Positions 23,624-32,345 are shown, numbered from the stretch's first letter. The stretch: 64,000 bases of DNA from an uncultured Pseudomonadales bacterium (GCA_958295875.1 OY282379.1:310001-374000), one strand, 5' to 3'. Notes: a model not told the origin generated them from the sequence alone. Numbers and translations: made by a program.

Positions 23624-24625
23624 CTACTCCGCCACGCGCACGATGCGTGTGCCGACGTTGCCGCCGGCCAACATGTCGATGAAGGCGCGGGGCATCTCTT
23701 CCAAGCCTTGGAACTCGTCCTGCAGCGGCTTGAGTTGGCCAGCCTCCACCCATGCTCGCATTTGCGCACGGCCTTCCGCATAGCGATCCGCGTAGTCGAA
23801 CACCAAGAACCCCTCCATGCGCACTCGGTTGTTCACCAACAGGCCGGGTACGCCGCGCGGCCCGGGTTGCGGCGCGCCGGTGTCGTACTGCGAGACGACG
23901 CCACAGCACACGATGCGCCCATGCGTTTTCATGCGCCGCAGGGCACCGCCGAGGATGTCGCCGCCGGTGTTGTCAAAGTAGATGTCGATGCCGTCGCCAC
24001 ACGCTTCCCGAAACTCGCCGCGGAAATCTGGGCTGCGATGGTTCACCGCGGTATCGAAGCCAAGCGTGTCGGTGAGCAGCTGGCACTTCTCTTCGCTGCC
24101 CGTCACGCCAACGACGCGGCAACCAACGATCTTCGCCATCTGCCCCACCAAATGGCCGACGGAGCCGGCGGCGGCCGAGACAACGAGGGTCTGCCCCGCC
24201 TGCGGCTCGCCTAAGGCAAACAAGCCGAAGTATGCGGTGAGGCCGTTCGTGCCGTAGACGCCGAGGTGGTGCGCCGGATCGTCCACTTCGTCCACGACGT
24301 TGACGGCGCGAGCCTCGTGTACCGAATACTCCTGCCAGCCGGCCGGACAAGTCACCAACGTGCCAACGGCGATGCTGTTGGACTCTGAGGCCTCCACCCG
24401 CGCCACGGCCGAACCGCCCATGACGACGCCGCTCTTGGGTGCCCCTGCATAGGTCGCGCTGCCCTGCAACCCGGCGCGTTGGCCAGCGCCCACGGTGAGC
24501 GCCAGCGTTCGACATAACACTTCACCGGCACCGGGCGCCGGCACTGGCTCAGTGCGCATGGCGAAGTTGCTTAGCTCCAACTTGTCCTGCGGCAGAGATT
24601 CGATGACCACCTGACGGTTCTGCAT
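23624..24625 (-). CDS. NADP-dependent oxidoreductase, MDR superfamily (zinc-free)
   Basis: A 333-residue medium-chain reductase of the leukotriene B4 dehydrogenase/CurA type. Key signs are GSAVARVEASESNS, the NAD(P)-binding SAAAGSVGHLVGQMAKI near residue 150, and YFDNTGGDILGGALRRM. The catalytic zinc Cys/His pattern of alcohol dehydrogenases is absent. Such enzymes reduce activated C=C bonds of enones with NADPH. Start at MQNRQVV is chosen because homology begins there. It is the last gene before repeat cluster C on its 5' side. Confidence 0.87.
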   Translation of the reverse strand: MQNRQVVIESLPQDKLELSNFAMRTEPVPAPGAGEVLCRTLALTVGAGQRAGLQGSATYAGAPKSGVVMGGSAVARVEASESNSIAVGTLVTCPAGWQEYSVHEARAVNVVDEVDDPAHHLGVYGTNGLTAYFGLFALGEPQAGQTLVVSAAAGSVGHLVGQMAKIVGCRVVGVTGSEEKCQLLTDTLGFDTAVNHRSPDFRGEFREACGDGIDIYFDNTGGDILGGALRRMKTHGRIVCCGVVSQYDTGAPQPGPRGVPGLLVNNRVRMEGFLVFDYADRYAEGRAQMRAWVEAGQLKPLQDEFQGLEEMPRAFIDMLAGGNVGTRIVRVAE

Positions 24626-24707
24626 GGCGACGCTCCACATCTTGGTTGCGCAGAGCTTACCGCCCTTTGGGGCAGGTCCTCGAACAGCGCCCGGATCGTC
24701 TACCGGT

Positions 24708-24768
24708 CGCCGCGCCAACCCTTCCCATTCGACGATCTTTGGGGGGGCGCAGGCTCGCTTCTCGATGC
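24708..24768 (+). pseudogene. Short fragment of the amidohydrolase gene (debris)
   Basis: About 60 bp here (ccaacccttcccattcgacg, then atctttggg and cttcgatgcct-like sequence) match an internal part of the amidohydrolase gene at roughly 26623-26680, with several differences and a run of G. It has no start or context for function. It immediately precedes repeat cluster C. Confidence 0.65.
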
Positions 24769-24773
24769 CTGTG

Positions 24774-24912
24774 TGGTGCCTGTCCCGTTCGGCGCGTCGG
24801 TTCCGGGCGGTCTGTCCCTTGGATCGGTGCCTGTCCCATTAGGCACGTGGAATCGCAAGAACGGTGCCTGTCCCGTTAGGCGTGCGCTTGGATCGGTGCC
24901 TGTCCCATTGGG
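24774..24912. repeat. Cluster C of GTGCCTGTCCC repeats
   Basis: Four clear copies (24774, 24826, 24863, 24895) and one degenerate copy (ggtctgtccctt near 24810). Copies alternate between tcccgtt and tcccatt endings, are each followed by (a/c)ggc, and lie about 32-50 bp apart. They fill the gap between the amidohydrolase fragment and metF. Confidence 0.8.
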
Positions 24913-25014
24913 CGCGGCGGTGTTGGCAACACGGCCGGCACAAGCGTCCTCTACAATGCGGCGCGTTGCTTGGCGAATGGGTTTGTTTCGAGGCGGAGGG
25001 GCGTTCCAAGCGCA

Positions 25015-25863
25015 ATGCGGCTTAGCTTCGAGTTCTTTCCGCCGCAAACGGCTCGTGGCAGAGCCAATCTAGTTCGCACGGCACACCGCCTGGCTGCCTT
25101 CGGCCCGTGCTTCTATTCGGTCACCTACGGTGCCGGCGGTTCCACTCGCGACCGCACGTTCGCCACGGTTGCGAGCCTGCTCGACGCCGGCCTGAACGTC
25201 GCGCCGCACCTCTCTTGGGGCACTGAGGACGAAGCGCGCATCCTCGATCTGATCGCTGCCTACCGGCGCTTGGGCGTGAATCGCCTCGTCCTGCTGCGCG
25301 GCGATCTGCCCTCCGGCGTCGGTGCCAGCCATTTCCGCCACGCCGAACAGTTGGTACGACTAGTGCGCCGCATCGACGCGGCGCTGACGCTGGAAGTGGC
25401 CGCCTATCCGGAAGTTCACCCGGACGCGCCCTCGGCGGAACTGGACATCCACTACCTGAAACGCAAGGTAGACGCCGGCGCCAACGGCTGCATTACCCAG
25501 TACTTCTACAACGCCGACAGCTACTTCTACCTCCGCGACCGCTGCGTGGCAGCCGGCATTGAAGCGCCTATCGTGCCAGGCATCATGCCGATCACCAACT
25601 ACGCGAACTTGGCGAAGTTCTCCGCCAAAGCGGGTGCCGAGATCCCGCGTTGGATCAAGATCCGCTTGCAGGATTCGCAGGGCGACGAAGCGGCATTGCG
25701 AAGTTTCGGCGCACAGGTGGTCATCGCCCTGTGCGAACGGTTGTTGCGCGGCGGGGCGCCGGGCTTGCATTTCTACACGTTGAACAAGGCCGACGCGACG
25801 GTCGCAATCGTGGAGAGTCTGCCCACGCCGGCGCCGCCGAAGGCGCGACAGGATCAAGTCTAG
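25015..25863 (+). CDS. metF: 5,10-methylenetetrahydrofolate reductase
   Basis: A 282-residue MetF, which reduces methylene-THF to methyl-THF with FAD for methionine synthesis. Diagnostic pieces are LSFEFFPPQT at the start (catalytic Glu), YSVTYGAGGSTRDRT, VLLRGDLP, and ANGCITQYFYNADSYF. Family length is 280-300. ATG at 25015 fits the conserved N-terminus; an upstream ATG at 24978 would add non-conserved residues. The gene appears free-standing, with the repeat cluster filling its 5' region, so its promoter must lie within or next to the repeats. Confidence 0.93.
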   Translation: MRLSFEFFPPQTARGRANLVRTAHRLAAFGPCFYSVTYGAGGSTRDRTFATVASLLDAGLNVAPHLSWGTEDEARILDLIAAYRRLGVNRLVLLRGDLPSGVGASHFRHAEQLVRLVRRIDAALTLEVAAYPEVHPDAPSAELDIHYLKRKVDAGANGCITQYFYNADSYFYLRDRCVAAGIEAPIVPGIMPITNYANLAKFSAKAGAEIPRWIKIRLQDSQGDEAALRSFGAQVVIALCERLLRGGAPGLHFYTLNKADATVAIVESLPTPAPPKARQDQV

Positions 25864-25966
25864 GCGTCTGGCGGGTGTGGGGATTAGCGCTCGTCCAAGG
25901 TGGCTATTCGCCCTGCGACGTCGCCCTTGTTGCGCTCGATGCAAGGCTTGACGACACTAGATACCC

Positions 25967-26857
25967 ATGAGCGCAGCGCAACCCCGCCCGCAGCCCAATG
26001 GCCCGCCGCCGGTGATCGATTGCCAAGTTCACGCCTACGAGCGAGACCGGCCCGAACGGCCTTGGGCGGCATCGCTCGTCGGCCCGCCAGAGGCGACCGG
26101 CGATCAGATGGTGGCGGCGATGGACGCCGTGGGGGTGGACGGCGCGCTGCTCGTCTCGCCATTTCGCATGTACCGCTACGATGCCAGCTACGCGCTGGAG
26201 GTGCAGGCCCAGCACCCGACGCGGTTCGGCCTCATCAAGCCGTTCAACCCCATCGCCCCAGACATCGAGGCGCAGCTAGAAGCATGGGCAGCGCTGCCCG
26301 GCACGGTCGGCGCACGGCTCTTGCTCACGGACGGTTTCGGCGAAGCGGCAAGCACCGCGCACTCCGGCGCACATCGGCTGCTCGCCAGCGCCGCCGAACA
26401 TGGGTTGCCGGTGAACGTGCTCTGCTGGCACAAGCTCGCCGAGCTCGGCGCACTGGCGGCCAAGCACCCGAACACCCGCATTGTCATCGACCATCTGGGC
26501 CTGCCCCAGCCATTCCATCCGCCGCCGCCAAGGCAGCCGTTCGCCGACCTCGATGACGTGCTGGCGCTTGCCGCCCTAGACAACGTGGCCATCAAGGTCT
26601 CCGGCGCCTGCACGCTGTCGCGCCAACCCTTCCCGTTCGACGATCTTTGGGAGCCGCTCGCTCGCATCTTCGATGCCTACGGCTTTGAACGTTGCATGTG
26701 GGGAACGGATTGGACGCGGGCAGTGGAGCTGGTCACCTACCAAGAGGCCGTGCATGCGTTCAGCATCACGGACCGCTTGGCAGACTCGGAGCGCCATGCG
26801 TTGATGGGCGGGAGCTTGACGCGCATCTACGGGTGGGCGCCCGGCGCGGCCACCTAA
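25967..26857 (+). CDS. Amidohydrolase-2 family (TIM-barrel) hydrolase
   Basis: A 296-residue metal-dependent hydrolase of the COG3618-type group (lactonases, decarboxylases). The N-terminal metal motif is PVIDCQVHAYERD, where the first His of HxH is replaced by Gln as in one subgroup. RIVIDHLGLP and WGTDW supply further His and Asp ligands. The enzymes cleave lactones or decarboxylate aromatic acids. A 60-bp fragment of this gene recurs upstream at 24708-24768. The substrate is unknown. Confidence 0.85.
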   Translation: MSAAQPRPQPNGPPPVIDCQVHAYERDRPERPWAASLVGPPEATGDQMVAAMDAVGVDGALLVSPFRMYRYDASYALEVQAQHPTRFGLIKPFNPIAPDIEAQLEAWAALPGTVGARLLLTDGFGEAASTAHSGAHRLLASAAEHGLPVNVLCWHKLAELGALAAKHPNTRIVIDHLGLPQPFHPPPPRQPFADLDDVLALAALDNVAIKVSGACTLSRQPFPFDDLWEPLARIFDAYGFERCMWGTDWTRAVELVTYQEAVHAFSITDRLADSERHALMGGSLTRIYGWAPGAAT

Positions 26858-26931
26858 CGCCGCGGCGCCGCGGCTTCAGCGCCCAATGGACTCGCCGCCG
26901 TCCGTCGAGTGGCGCCGCCTAGCACCCAACC

Positions 26932-27864
26932 TCAGACGTAATGCAGCCAGCGTTCAAAGCGCGCGTCCTCACCGCTCGCCACCGCGGCCAAGGCGTCCCG
27001 CACCCGCAGGCTCACCGCGCCCGGCTCGCCATTGCCCACCGGCTGCCCGTCGATGCTGACCACCGGCCAAACCCCCACGGAGGTGGCGCTCAGGAACACC
27101 TCGTCGGCGCTCTCCAAATCTTCCACGCGCAGGTCTCGCACGGCGCATGGAATGTCGAGCGCGGTCGCCAGCTCAACGATGGTCGCGCGCGTGATGCCGT
27201 GCAGCACCTTGTGTTCCGGCGGCGTGGCGAGGCCGCCACCCGTCACCACAAAGATGTTTGAGGTGGGCGCCTCGGCAACGTAGCCGGCGCTGTCCAGCAA
27301 CACGATTTCGTCAAAGCCCTCGTGGCGCGCCCTCCATTTGGCGAACATCGCCGAGGTGTAGTTGCCCGCCATCTTCGCTTGCGGGGGAATGATGTCCGGG
27401 CGGCGGTTGGTGATGTCGCGCTCCACCTTCAACGCCAGCCGTTCGTGGCGCAGCCCGCCTTCCACGCCGCCGCCGAGGATGTCCGCATCCAGGTCGTAAG
27501 CGCAGATGAAGACGCTCACCCGCGGGTCGCGCGGCACCAGTTCCGCCTCGATGGAGGGGATGAGGGCGCTGATCTTGACGGAGGTGGCGCCTGGGTTCGC
27601 CCGCACCGTGGCAGCGCTCGCCTCGACGAGTTCCGCCGGCGTGTAGGCGATGGGCAGCCCCATCAGCTCGCAGGTCTTGAACAGGCGCGCGATGTGGTCT
27701 TGAAGCCGGAACACCGCCACGCCCCGCTTGGCGGCGCGGGCGCTCATGTAGTCGAAGGCCAGCGAGCCGCGCTGCAAACTCTGCGCGAGGATGTGGACAG
27801 TGGCGTCTTGCCACGCGACGAACTCGCCGTCGCGCCAGACGACCCGCGCGGTCTCACCAGCCAT
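26932..27864 (-). CDS. Class IV aminotransferase (branched-chain aminotransferase-like)
   Basis: A 310-residue fold-type IV PLP enzyme. The N-terminal WRDGEFVAWQDATVHILAQSL is typical of IlvE, the PLP Lys lies in PPQAKMAGNYTSAM near residue 163, and the C-terminal GITRATIVELA and FLSATSVGVWPV motifs bind the cofactor. It could be IlvE or a D-amino-acid/aminodeoxychorismate relative; the length and motifs favour the branched-chain type. MAGETARV is the chosen start. It faces the amidohydrolase convergently and precedes the his genes on the same strand. Confidence 0.86.
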   Translation of the reverse strand: MAGETARVVWRDGEFVAWQDATVHILAQSLQRGSLAFDYMSARAAKRGVAVFRLQDHIARLFKTCELMGLPIAYTPAELVEASAATVRANPGATSVKISALIPSIEAELVPRDPRVSVFICAYDLDADILGGGVEGGLRHERLALKVERDITNRRPDIIPPQAKMAGNYTSAMFAKWRARHEGFDEIVLLDSAGYVAEAPTSNIFVVTGGGLATPPEHKVLHGITRATIVELATALDIPCAVRDLRVEDLESADEVFLSATSVGVWPVVSIDGQPVGNGEPGAVSLRVRDALAAVASGEDARFERWLHYV

Positions 27865-27967
27865 CTTCACGGATTCCCATCTCGGTGTGGCGCACGAGGC
27901 GCACTCCACTCACTGCCATGACGCCGCGCCAAGCTGCCACGCTTGCCCGCCTTGCGCCCCCTCCCCG

Positions 27968-28714
27968 CTAGGCAACCTCGGCGCTGCCGGCGAGCCGCTG
28001 CGCCGGCGCGAGTTCCAAGGTGCCCTCGTAGAGCGCGGAGCCGGCGATCACGCCAAGGAGTTGTTCCTCGCTGAGCCCAAGTTCGCCCAAGCGCCGGATG
28101 TCATCCAAGTCGCGCACGCCGCCAGAGGCGATGACGGGCACGCCGGCCGCGTTGGCAACCGCCGCCGTGGCCGCCGCGTTCACGCCAGACAACATGCCAT
28201 CCCGCTCGATGTCGGTGAACACGATGGCGAACAAACCGATGTCTGCGACGCCGGCGGCAAACTCCACCGCGTCCATAGCGGTTGTCTCGTTCCAGCCGGC
28301 CGTGGCCGCCCGGCCGCCGCGGGCGTCCAAGCCCAAGATCACGCGGCTAGGAAAACGTCGCGCCGCTTCGCGGAGAAACGGCGGGTCGGTGATGGCGCGC
28401 GTGCCAAGAATCACCTGCGCCACGCCTTTCGCGAGCAGCGTCTGCGCCGCCTCCAAGGAGCGGATGCCACCGCCCACCTGCACGGGCACACTCCCAGCCG
28501 CCTGCGCAACGGCGGCCACCAACTCCACGTTCACCGGCTCGCCGGCGAACGCGCCATCCAAATCCACCACATGCAGACGCCGCGCCCCGGCATCCACCCA
28601 GCGCCGCGCCATCGCCGCTGGGTCATCGCCATACACAGACGCTGAGTCCTCCACGCCTTGGCGCAACTGCACGCAGCGCCCGCCCTGGATGTCGATGGCG
28701 GGGATGACGATCAC
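27968..28714 (-). CDS. hisA: ProFAR isomerase, histidine biosynthesis
   Basis: A 248-residue (beta-alpha)8 barrel isomerase. [20 protein letters not shown] with catalytic Asp8, VQVGGGIRS and [12 protein letters not shown] with the second catalytic Asp are all present. It isomerises the aminoaldose ProFAR to the ketose in step four of the histidine route. It overlaps hisB by four bases, so they are translationally coupled. hisH, normally between or next to these genes, is absent, as is hisF; both must lie elsewhere. Confidence 0.97.
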   Translation of the reverse strand: MIVIPAIDIQGGRCVQLRQGVEDSASVYGDDPAAMARRWVDAGARRLHVVDLDGAFAGEPVNVELVAAVAQAAGSVPVQVGGGIRSLEAAQTLLAKGVAQVILGTRAITDPPFLREAARRFPSRVILGLDARGGRAATAGWNETTAMDAVEFAAGVADIGLFAIVFTDIERDGMLSGVNAAATAAVANAAGVPVIASGGVRDLDDIRRLGELGLSEEQLLGVIAGSALYEGTLELAPAQRLAGSAEVA

Positions 28715-29301
28715 AGGGCGCCCTTCGTGGAGGGTACGGCGTCGGCGCGGCGCGGGTCTTGCGCCAGCGCGGCGCGCAACGCGCGACCGAACGCCTTGAA
28801 CGCCGTCTCCGCCTGATGGTGCGCGTTCGCGCCCCTCAGACAGTCCACATGCAGCGTCACGCGGGCATGGTTGACGAACCCTTGGAAGAACTCGCGAAAC
28901 AAATCCACGTCGAAGTCTGCGATGCGGGCGCGGGCGAAATCGATGGCGTAGCTCAAGCCAGGCCGCCCGGAGAAATCCACCACCACGCGCGAAAGCGCTT
29001 CATCCAAGGGCACGTAGGCGTGGCCGTAGCGCACGATGCCGGCTTTGTCCCCCACCGCCTCGGCAACGGCTTGGCCCAATGTGATGCCGATGTCCTCCAC
29101 CGTGTGGTGGGCGTCCACCGCAAGGTCTCCCTCGGCCTGGATGTCGAGATCGATGAGGCCATGCCGCGCCACTTGGTCGAGCATGTGTTCCAGGAACGGC
29201 AGGCCAGTGGCGAACGACGACGCGCCGCTGCCATCGAGATTCACTGCGACGCGGATGCGCGTCTCCAAGGTGTCGCGGGACACCGACGCCGAACGGTTCA
29301 C
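28711..29301 (-). CDS. hisB: Imidazoleglycerol-phosphate dehydratase
   Basis: A 196-residue dehydratase without the phosphatase domain found in enteric HisB. The duplicated Mn-binding motifs are clear: [14 protein letters not shown] and [18 protein letters not shown]. Step six of histidine biosynthesis. It starts the hisB-hisA unit and is separated from a conserved small protein by about 150 bases upstream. Neighbourhood with mutY and yggX is shared, as far as I recall, by Pseudomonas-like genomes. Confidence 0.97.
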   Translation of the reverse strand: MNRSASVSRDTLETRIRVAVNLDGSGASSFATGLPFLEHMLDQVARHGLIDLDIQAEGDLAVDAHHTVEDIGITLGQAVAEAVGDKAGIVRYGHAYVPLDEALSRVVVDFSGRPGLSYAIDFARARIADFDVDLFREFFQGFVNHARVTLHVDCLRGANAHHQAETAFKAFGRALRAALAQDPRRADAVPSTKGAL

Positions 29302-29455
29302 GAAGTGGATTATACGGTGCGGTGGTGGGTGCGCCGCCGCAATCCGCGAGGGTGGCCGCTAGCGGCCGCCAAGCAACGGGCCGTGCTCGAGGAGACCGCC
29401 AACCACCGCCACAGACACGGGCACGGCAGCGGCCGCGGCGCTCGCCCACAAGTGC

Positions 29456-29860
29456 TCAAGCGTTCAGCCGGTCGGCCAAGCTGCCGTGGGGCAGGAACCG
29501 ATTTGCGGTGTTGGCCTTGATCCAGCGTGTGAGGTCCGGCGGATACTCGCCCCGGCGCCGCAATGTCCGCGCCAGCGCCACCACCGGCGACTGGGCGCCG
29601 GCCTCAAAGCCGGCGAGCTTGGCTTCGGCGAGGGTGAAGAAGCGAATCCACCGTACGACCTCGCCGGCGTCCGCGGTTTTCGCCGCGCTTTCCCAAACGC
29701 CGTGGCCGGCCGTCATCCAAGGCGCAAGCTGGGCGCACTCGGCAGCGTTCAGGCCGAAGCCATCGGCGTCGAGCTCGCTGGCGGCCTTGCGCACCAAGCC
29801 CAAGGGCGGCGTCCCTTGGCCGGGCGCGGCCTTCGGGTCCCAAGTCCCAACATTCGCCAT
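29456..29860 (-). CDS. Conserved hypothetical protein near mutY
   Basis: A 134-residue protein of unknown function. It is soluble, alpha-rich and Trp-containing (WDPKAAP, GHGVWESAA, RWIRFFTLAEA), with a basic C-terminal segment (ALARTLRRRGEYPPDLTRWIKANTANRFLP). I recognise no domain. The start at MANVGTW is preferred over a longer frame because it fits the gap to mutY, which diverges 43 bases away. The tail NTANRFLPHGSL is of a kind conserved in small gammaproteobacterial hypothetical proteins, but I cannot name the family. Confidence 0.7.
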   Translation of the reverse strand: MANVGTWDPKAAPGQGTPPLGLVRKAASELDADGFGLNAAECAQLAPWMTAGHGVWESAAKTADAGEVVRWIRFFTLAEAKLAGFEAGAQSPVVALARTLRRRGEYPPDLTRWIKANTANRFLPHGSLADRLNA

Positions 29861-29903
29861 TGGCCTAGTATAGGCGCGTGCCCACCGCCGCAGCGCAAGC
29901 GCC

Positions 29904-30947
29904 TTGACTTGGTTCGCCGAGCGCGTGCTGGCGTGGCACGACACCCACGGCCGCCGCGACCTCCCGTGGCAGAAGGAGCAAACGCCTTACCGCGTCTGGG
30001 TGTCGGAGATCATGCTCCAACAAACCCAGGTGGAAGTGGTGCGTCCCTACTTCGAGCGCTTCATGGAGCGCTTTCCAAACCTCGCCGCCCTCGCCGCCGC
30101 GGACCGCGAGGATGTGCTGCGTCTGTGGGCGGGGCTGGGTTACTACGCCCGCGCCCGCAACCTGCACCTAGCCGCCCGCCAAGCGCGGCATGGCTTGCCG
30201 GACACGCTTGCCGGCCTCGTCGCCTTGCCTGGCGTGGGCCGTTCCACCGCCGGCGCCATCCTCGCCATGGCCCATGGGCGCCGCGCCGCGATACTGGACG
30301 GCAACGTCAAGCGCGCGTTGGCGCGATTCCACGGCGTGTCCGGCCATCCCGGCGAACGGGTTGTGGAGCAGACGCTGTGGGCACATGCCGAGGCCCACAC
30401 GCCGTCGGAGCGGCCCGGCGACTACGCGCAAGCGATCATGGATTTCGGCGCCACGCTCTGCCGCAGGGCGAACCCCGCTTGCTCGATTTGCCCGGTGGCC
30501 GCGCGTTGCGTGGCGCGCGCGGCAGGACGCCAAGCGGAGTTGCCGACGCCAAAGCGCGCCAAACCGCTGCGGGAGCGCAGGACGCGCGCCTTCCTGCTAA
30601 TCGGCCCAGACGGCGCCTGCTTCCTTGAGCGCCGCCCGGACGACAGCATTTGGGGCGGGCTGTGGTCGCCCCCAGAGCGTTCCCTCGACACGGACGTGGC
30701 GGCGTTCGCCGAAGAGTGGAACATCGAAGTGGAACGGGCGCTGTCGCCCCCAACCACGCGCCACGTGTTCACGCACTATCGCTTGCTGGTCACGCCGCAC
30801 TGCCTGTGGGTGCGCGAGCGGCCGGCCGGTGCGCCCAGCGGCGAGGGCTATGTGTGGCATCGCCCGGAAGATGGCCGTAAGCTCGCACTGTCCGCGTTGG
30901 CGGCCAACCTGCTGGCGGGCTTAGATGGAGGTTTCGCGCTCGAATGA
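29904..30947 (+). CDS. mutY: A/G-specific adenine DNA glycosylase
   Basis: A 347-residue base-excision enzyme that removes A opposite 8-oxoG. The helix-hairpin-helix LPGVGRSTAGAILA (catalytic Asp in IMDFG), the 4Fe-4S cluster CRRANPACSICPVAARC, and a C-terminal MutT-like domain (about 225-340) that recognises 8-oxoG are all intact. A TTG codon at 29904 is the only start that keeps full conservation (TWFAERVLAWHD). Its stop overlaps yggX by four bases. The pair belongs to oxidative-damage defence, in line with the peroxiredoxin cluster 2.4 kb downstream. Confidence 0.96.
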   Translation: MTWFAERVLAWHDTHGRRDLPWQKEQTPYRVWVSEIMLQQTQVEVVRPYFERFMERFPNLAALAAADREDVLRLWAGLGYYARARNLHLAARQARHGLPDTLAGLVALPGVGRSTAGAILAMAHGRRAAILDGNVKRALARFHGVSGHPGERVVEQTLWAHAEAHTPSERPGDYAQAIMDFGATLCRRANPACSICPVAARCVARAAGRQAELPTPKRAKPLRERRTRAFLLIGPDGACFLERRPDDSIWGGLWSPPERSLDTDVAAFAEEWNIEVERALSPPTTRHVFTHYRLLVTPHCLWVRERPAGAPSGEGYVWHRPEDGRKLALSALAANLLAGLDGGFALE

Positions 30948-31216
30948 GCCGCCAAGTGGTTTGCCGTAAGTATGGCGTCGCGCTGCCCGGCTTGGACGCC
31001 CCGCCGCTGCCGGGCGCGTTGGGGCAGGACATCTTCGATCATGTGTCGGCGCGTGCTTGGGGCGAGTGGCAGACGCTGCAGACCATGCTCATCAACGAGG
31101 GGCACCTGAGCCTGCGCGACGCCGCGGCGCGCAAGTTCCTCACCGAGCAGATGCACAAGTTCCTCGCCAACGAGGCGCACGAGCGGCCCGCCGGCTACGT
31201 TGCGCCATCCACATGA
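30944..31216 (+). CDS. yggX: Fe(II) trafficking protein YggX
   Basis: A 90-residue protein that guards iron-sulfur clusters from oxidants. The conserved start MSRQVVCRKYG carries the reactive Cys7, and FLTEQMHKFLANE completes the helical core. Length matches the family (about 90). It overlaps mutY by four bases (ATGA), the same arrangement seen in gammaproteobacteria. Confidence 0.96.
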   Translation: MSRQVVCRKYGVALPGLDAPPLPGALGQDIFDHVSARAWGEWQTLQTMLINEGHLSLRDAAARKFLTEQMHKFLANEAHERPAGYVAPST

Positions 31217-31242
31217 CGCGCCGACCCGCACTGCGGCGCGCC

Positions 31243-31274
31243 CAAAGCACCATCGACCCAAAGCACCATCGACC
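31243..31274. repeat. 16-bp perfect tandem repeat before the hydrolase gene
   Basis: caaagcaccatcgacc occurs twice head to tail (31243-31258 and 31259-31274), ending about 20 bases before the AAGGAGG of the hydrolase gene. It may be a slippage product or a regulatory site. Confidence 0.6.
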
Positions 31275-31295
31275 CCAGACCAAGGAGGCCACAAC

Positions 31296-32015
31296 ATGGC
31301 GATGTTTGAACGCGACGATGTGAAGCTCTACTACGAGGAACACGGCTCGGGCTTCCCCGTGCTGCTGTTCGCGCCCGGCGGCATGCGCTCGGCGGCGACG
31401 TTTTGGGAGTCTTCTCCGTTCAACCCCATCGTCGAACTCGCGCCGCACTTCCGCGTCATCGCCATGGATCAGCGCAACGCCGGCCGTTCCCGCGCGCCGG
31501 TTTCGGCGCAAGATGGCTGGCACACCTACACCAGCGACCACATCGCGCTGCTCGACCACCTGGGCGTCGAGCGCACCCATGTCCTCGGGGGCTGCATCGG
31601 CGGGCCGTACTGCTTGGGCCTCATGCAGGCCGCGCCGGAACGGGTGGCGGCCGGGGTGCTGCAGCAATCCATCGGCCACGACGACAACCGCCCGCTCTTC
31701 TACGAGATGTTCGACACTTGGGCCACCGCCACCGCGGCCGAGCACCCGGAGGCGGACGCGGCGGCGTGGCAGAGCTTCCGCAGCAACATGTACGATGCAG
31801 ACTTCGACTTCAACGTGGGGCGCGGCTTCGTCGAAGGCTGTCAAACGCCGATGCTCGTGCTGATGGGGGATGACCCGTACCACCCGCAGGCCACCTCGCG
31901 CGAGATCGCTGCCTTGGCGCCGAACGCCACCTTGGTCGAGCGCTGGAAGTCCCCCACCCAAGACGGCACCGTGGCGCGGGTGGTGGAGTTCCTGCAAGCG
32001 CACACGCCGGCTTAA
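31296..32015 (+). CDS. Alpha/beta hydrolase with Cys nucleophile
   Basis: A 239-residue hydrolase starting after a clear AAGGAGG. The oxyanion-loop region FAPGGMRSAATF and the nucleophile elbow VLGGCIGGPYC (Cys100) are visible; the elbow has Cys in place of the usual Ser. MLVLMGDDPYHP holds the acid Asp. A catalytic His near the end is not obvious: the C-terminal stretch WKSPTQDGTVARVV lacks the usual GH motif. A Cys nucleophile occurs in dienelactone hydrolases. The small lipoprotein gene starts directly after the stop. Confidence 0.82.
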   Translation: MAMFERDDVKLYYEEHGSGFPVLLFAPGGMRSAATFWESSPFNPIVELAPHFRVIAMDQRNAGRSRAPVSAQDGWHTYTSDHIALLDHLGVERTHVLGGCIGGPYCLGLMQAAPERVAAGVLQQSIGHDDNRPLFYEMFDTWATATAAEHPEADAAAWQSFRSNMYDADFDFNVGRGFVEGCQTPMLVLMGDDPYHPQATSREIAALAPNATLVERWKSPTQDGTVARVVEFLQAHTPA

Positions 32016-32345
32016 GTGAAACGCATCAATCGCGCCGCCGCGGTGCTGGCCGCGCTGGTGATGGGCGGCTGCATGGCCGAGGAGAGCGAGGCGGAGCGCC
32101 AGCGCGCCTACGCTTGGAACGTGGAGAGCTGCCTCTGCCGTTCCTTGGAGTATGAAGTGGACTACCCAGCCCGCCAGCCTTGGCCGCGCTTGGTTGAACG
32201 CTGCAACGAAACCGTGCGGGCGGCGAACCGCCAGCGCTACCCGGCGGACGCGAACGTGGCGCCGGCCATCGAGGCGTTGCGCTGCCAACGGGAGGCCGCC
32301 GAGTGGCTGGCCATGCGCGAGGCCGCCAACCGAGCGTCACAGTGA
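32016..32345 (+). CDS. Small predicted lipoprotein
   Basis: A 109-residue protein with a GTG start directly after the hydrolase stop. The N-terminus MKRINRAAAVLAALVMGGCM is a lipoprotein signal with Cys19 as the likely lipid site. The mature part has three further Cys (SCLCRS and a later RCNE and LRCQ), possibly forming disulfides in the periplasm. No family is recognised. Translational coupling suggests a link to the hydrolase. Confidence 0.6.
   Translation: MKRINRAAAVLAALVMGGCMAEESEAERQRAYAWNVESCLCRSLEYEVDYPARQPWPRLVERCNETVRAANRQRYPADANVAPAIEALRCQREAAEWLAMREAANRASQ

Noticed and set aside
9075..24912. GTGCCTGTCCC clusters as CRISPR arrays
   Set aside because: Core is too short, spacing is irregular and no cas genes are present.
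31140..32288. 382-codon minus-strand frame opposite the hydrolase and lipoprotein
   Set aside because: Arg/His/Ala-rich shadow; the plus-strand genes have ribosome sites and motifs.
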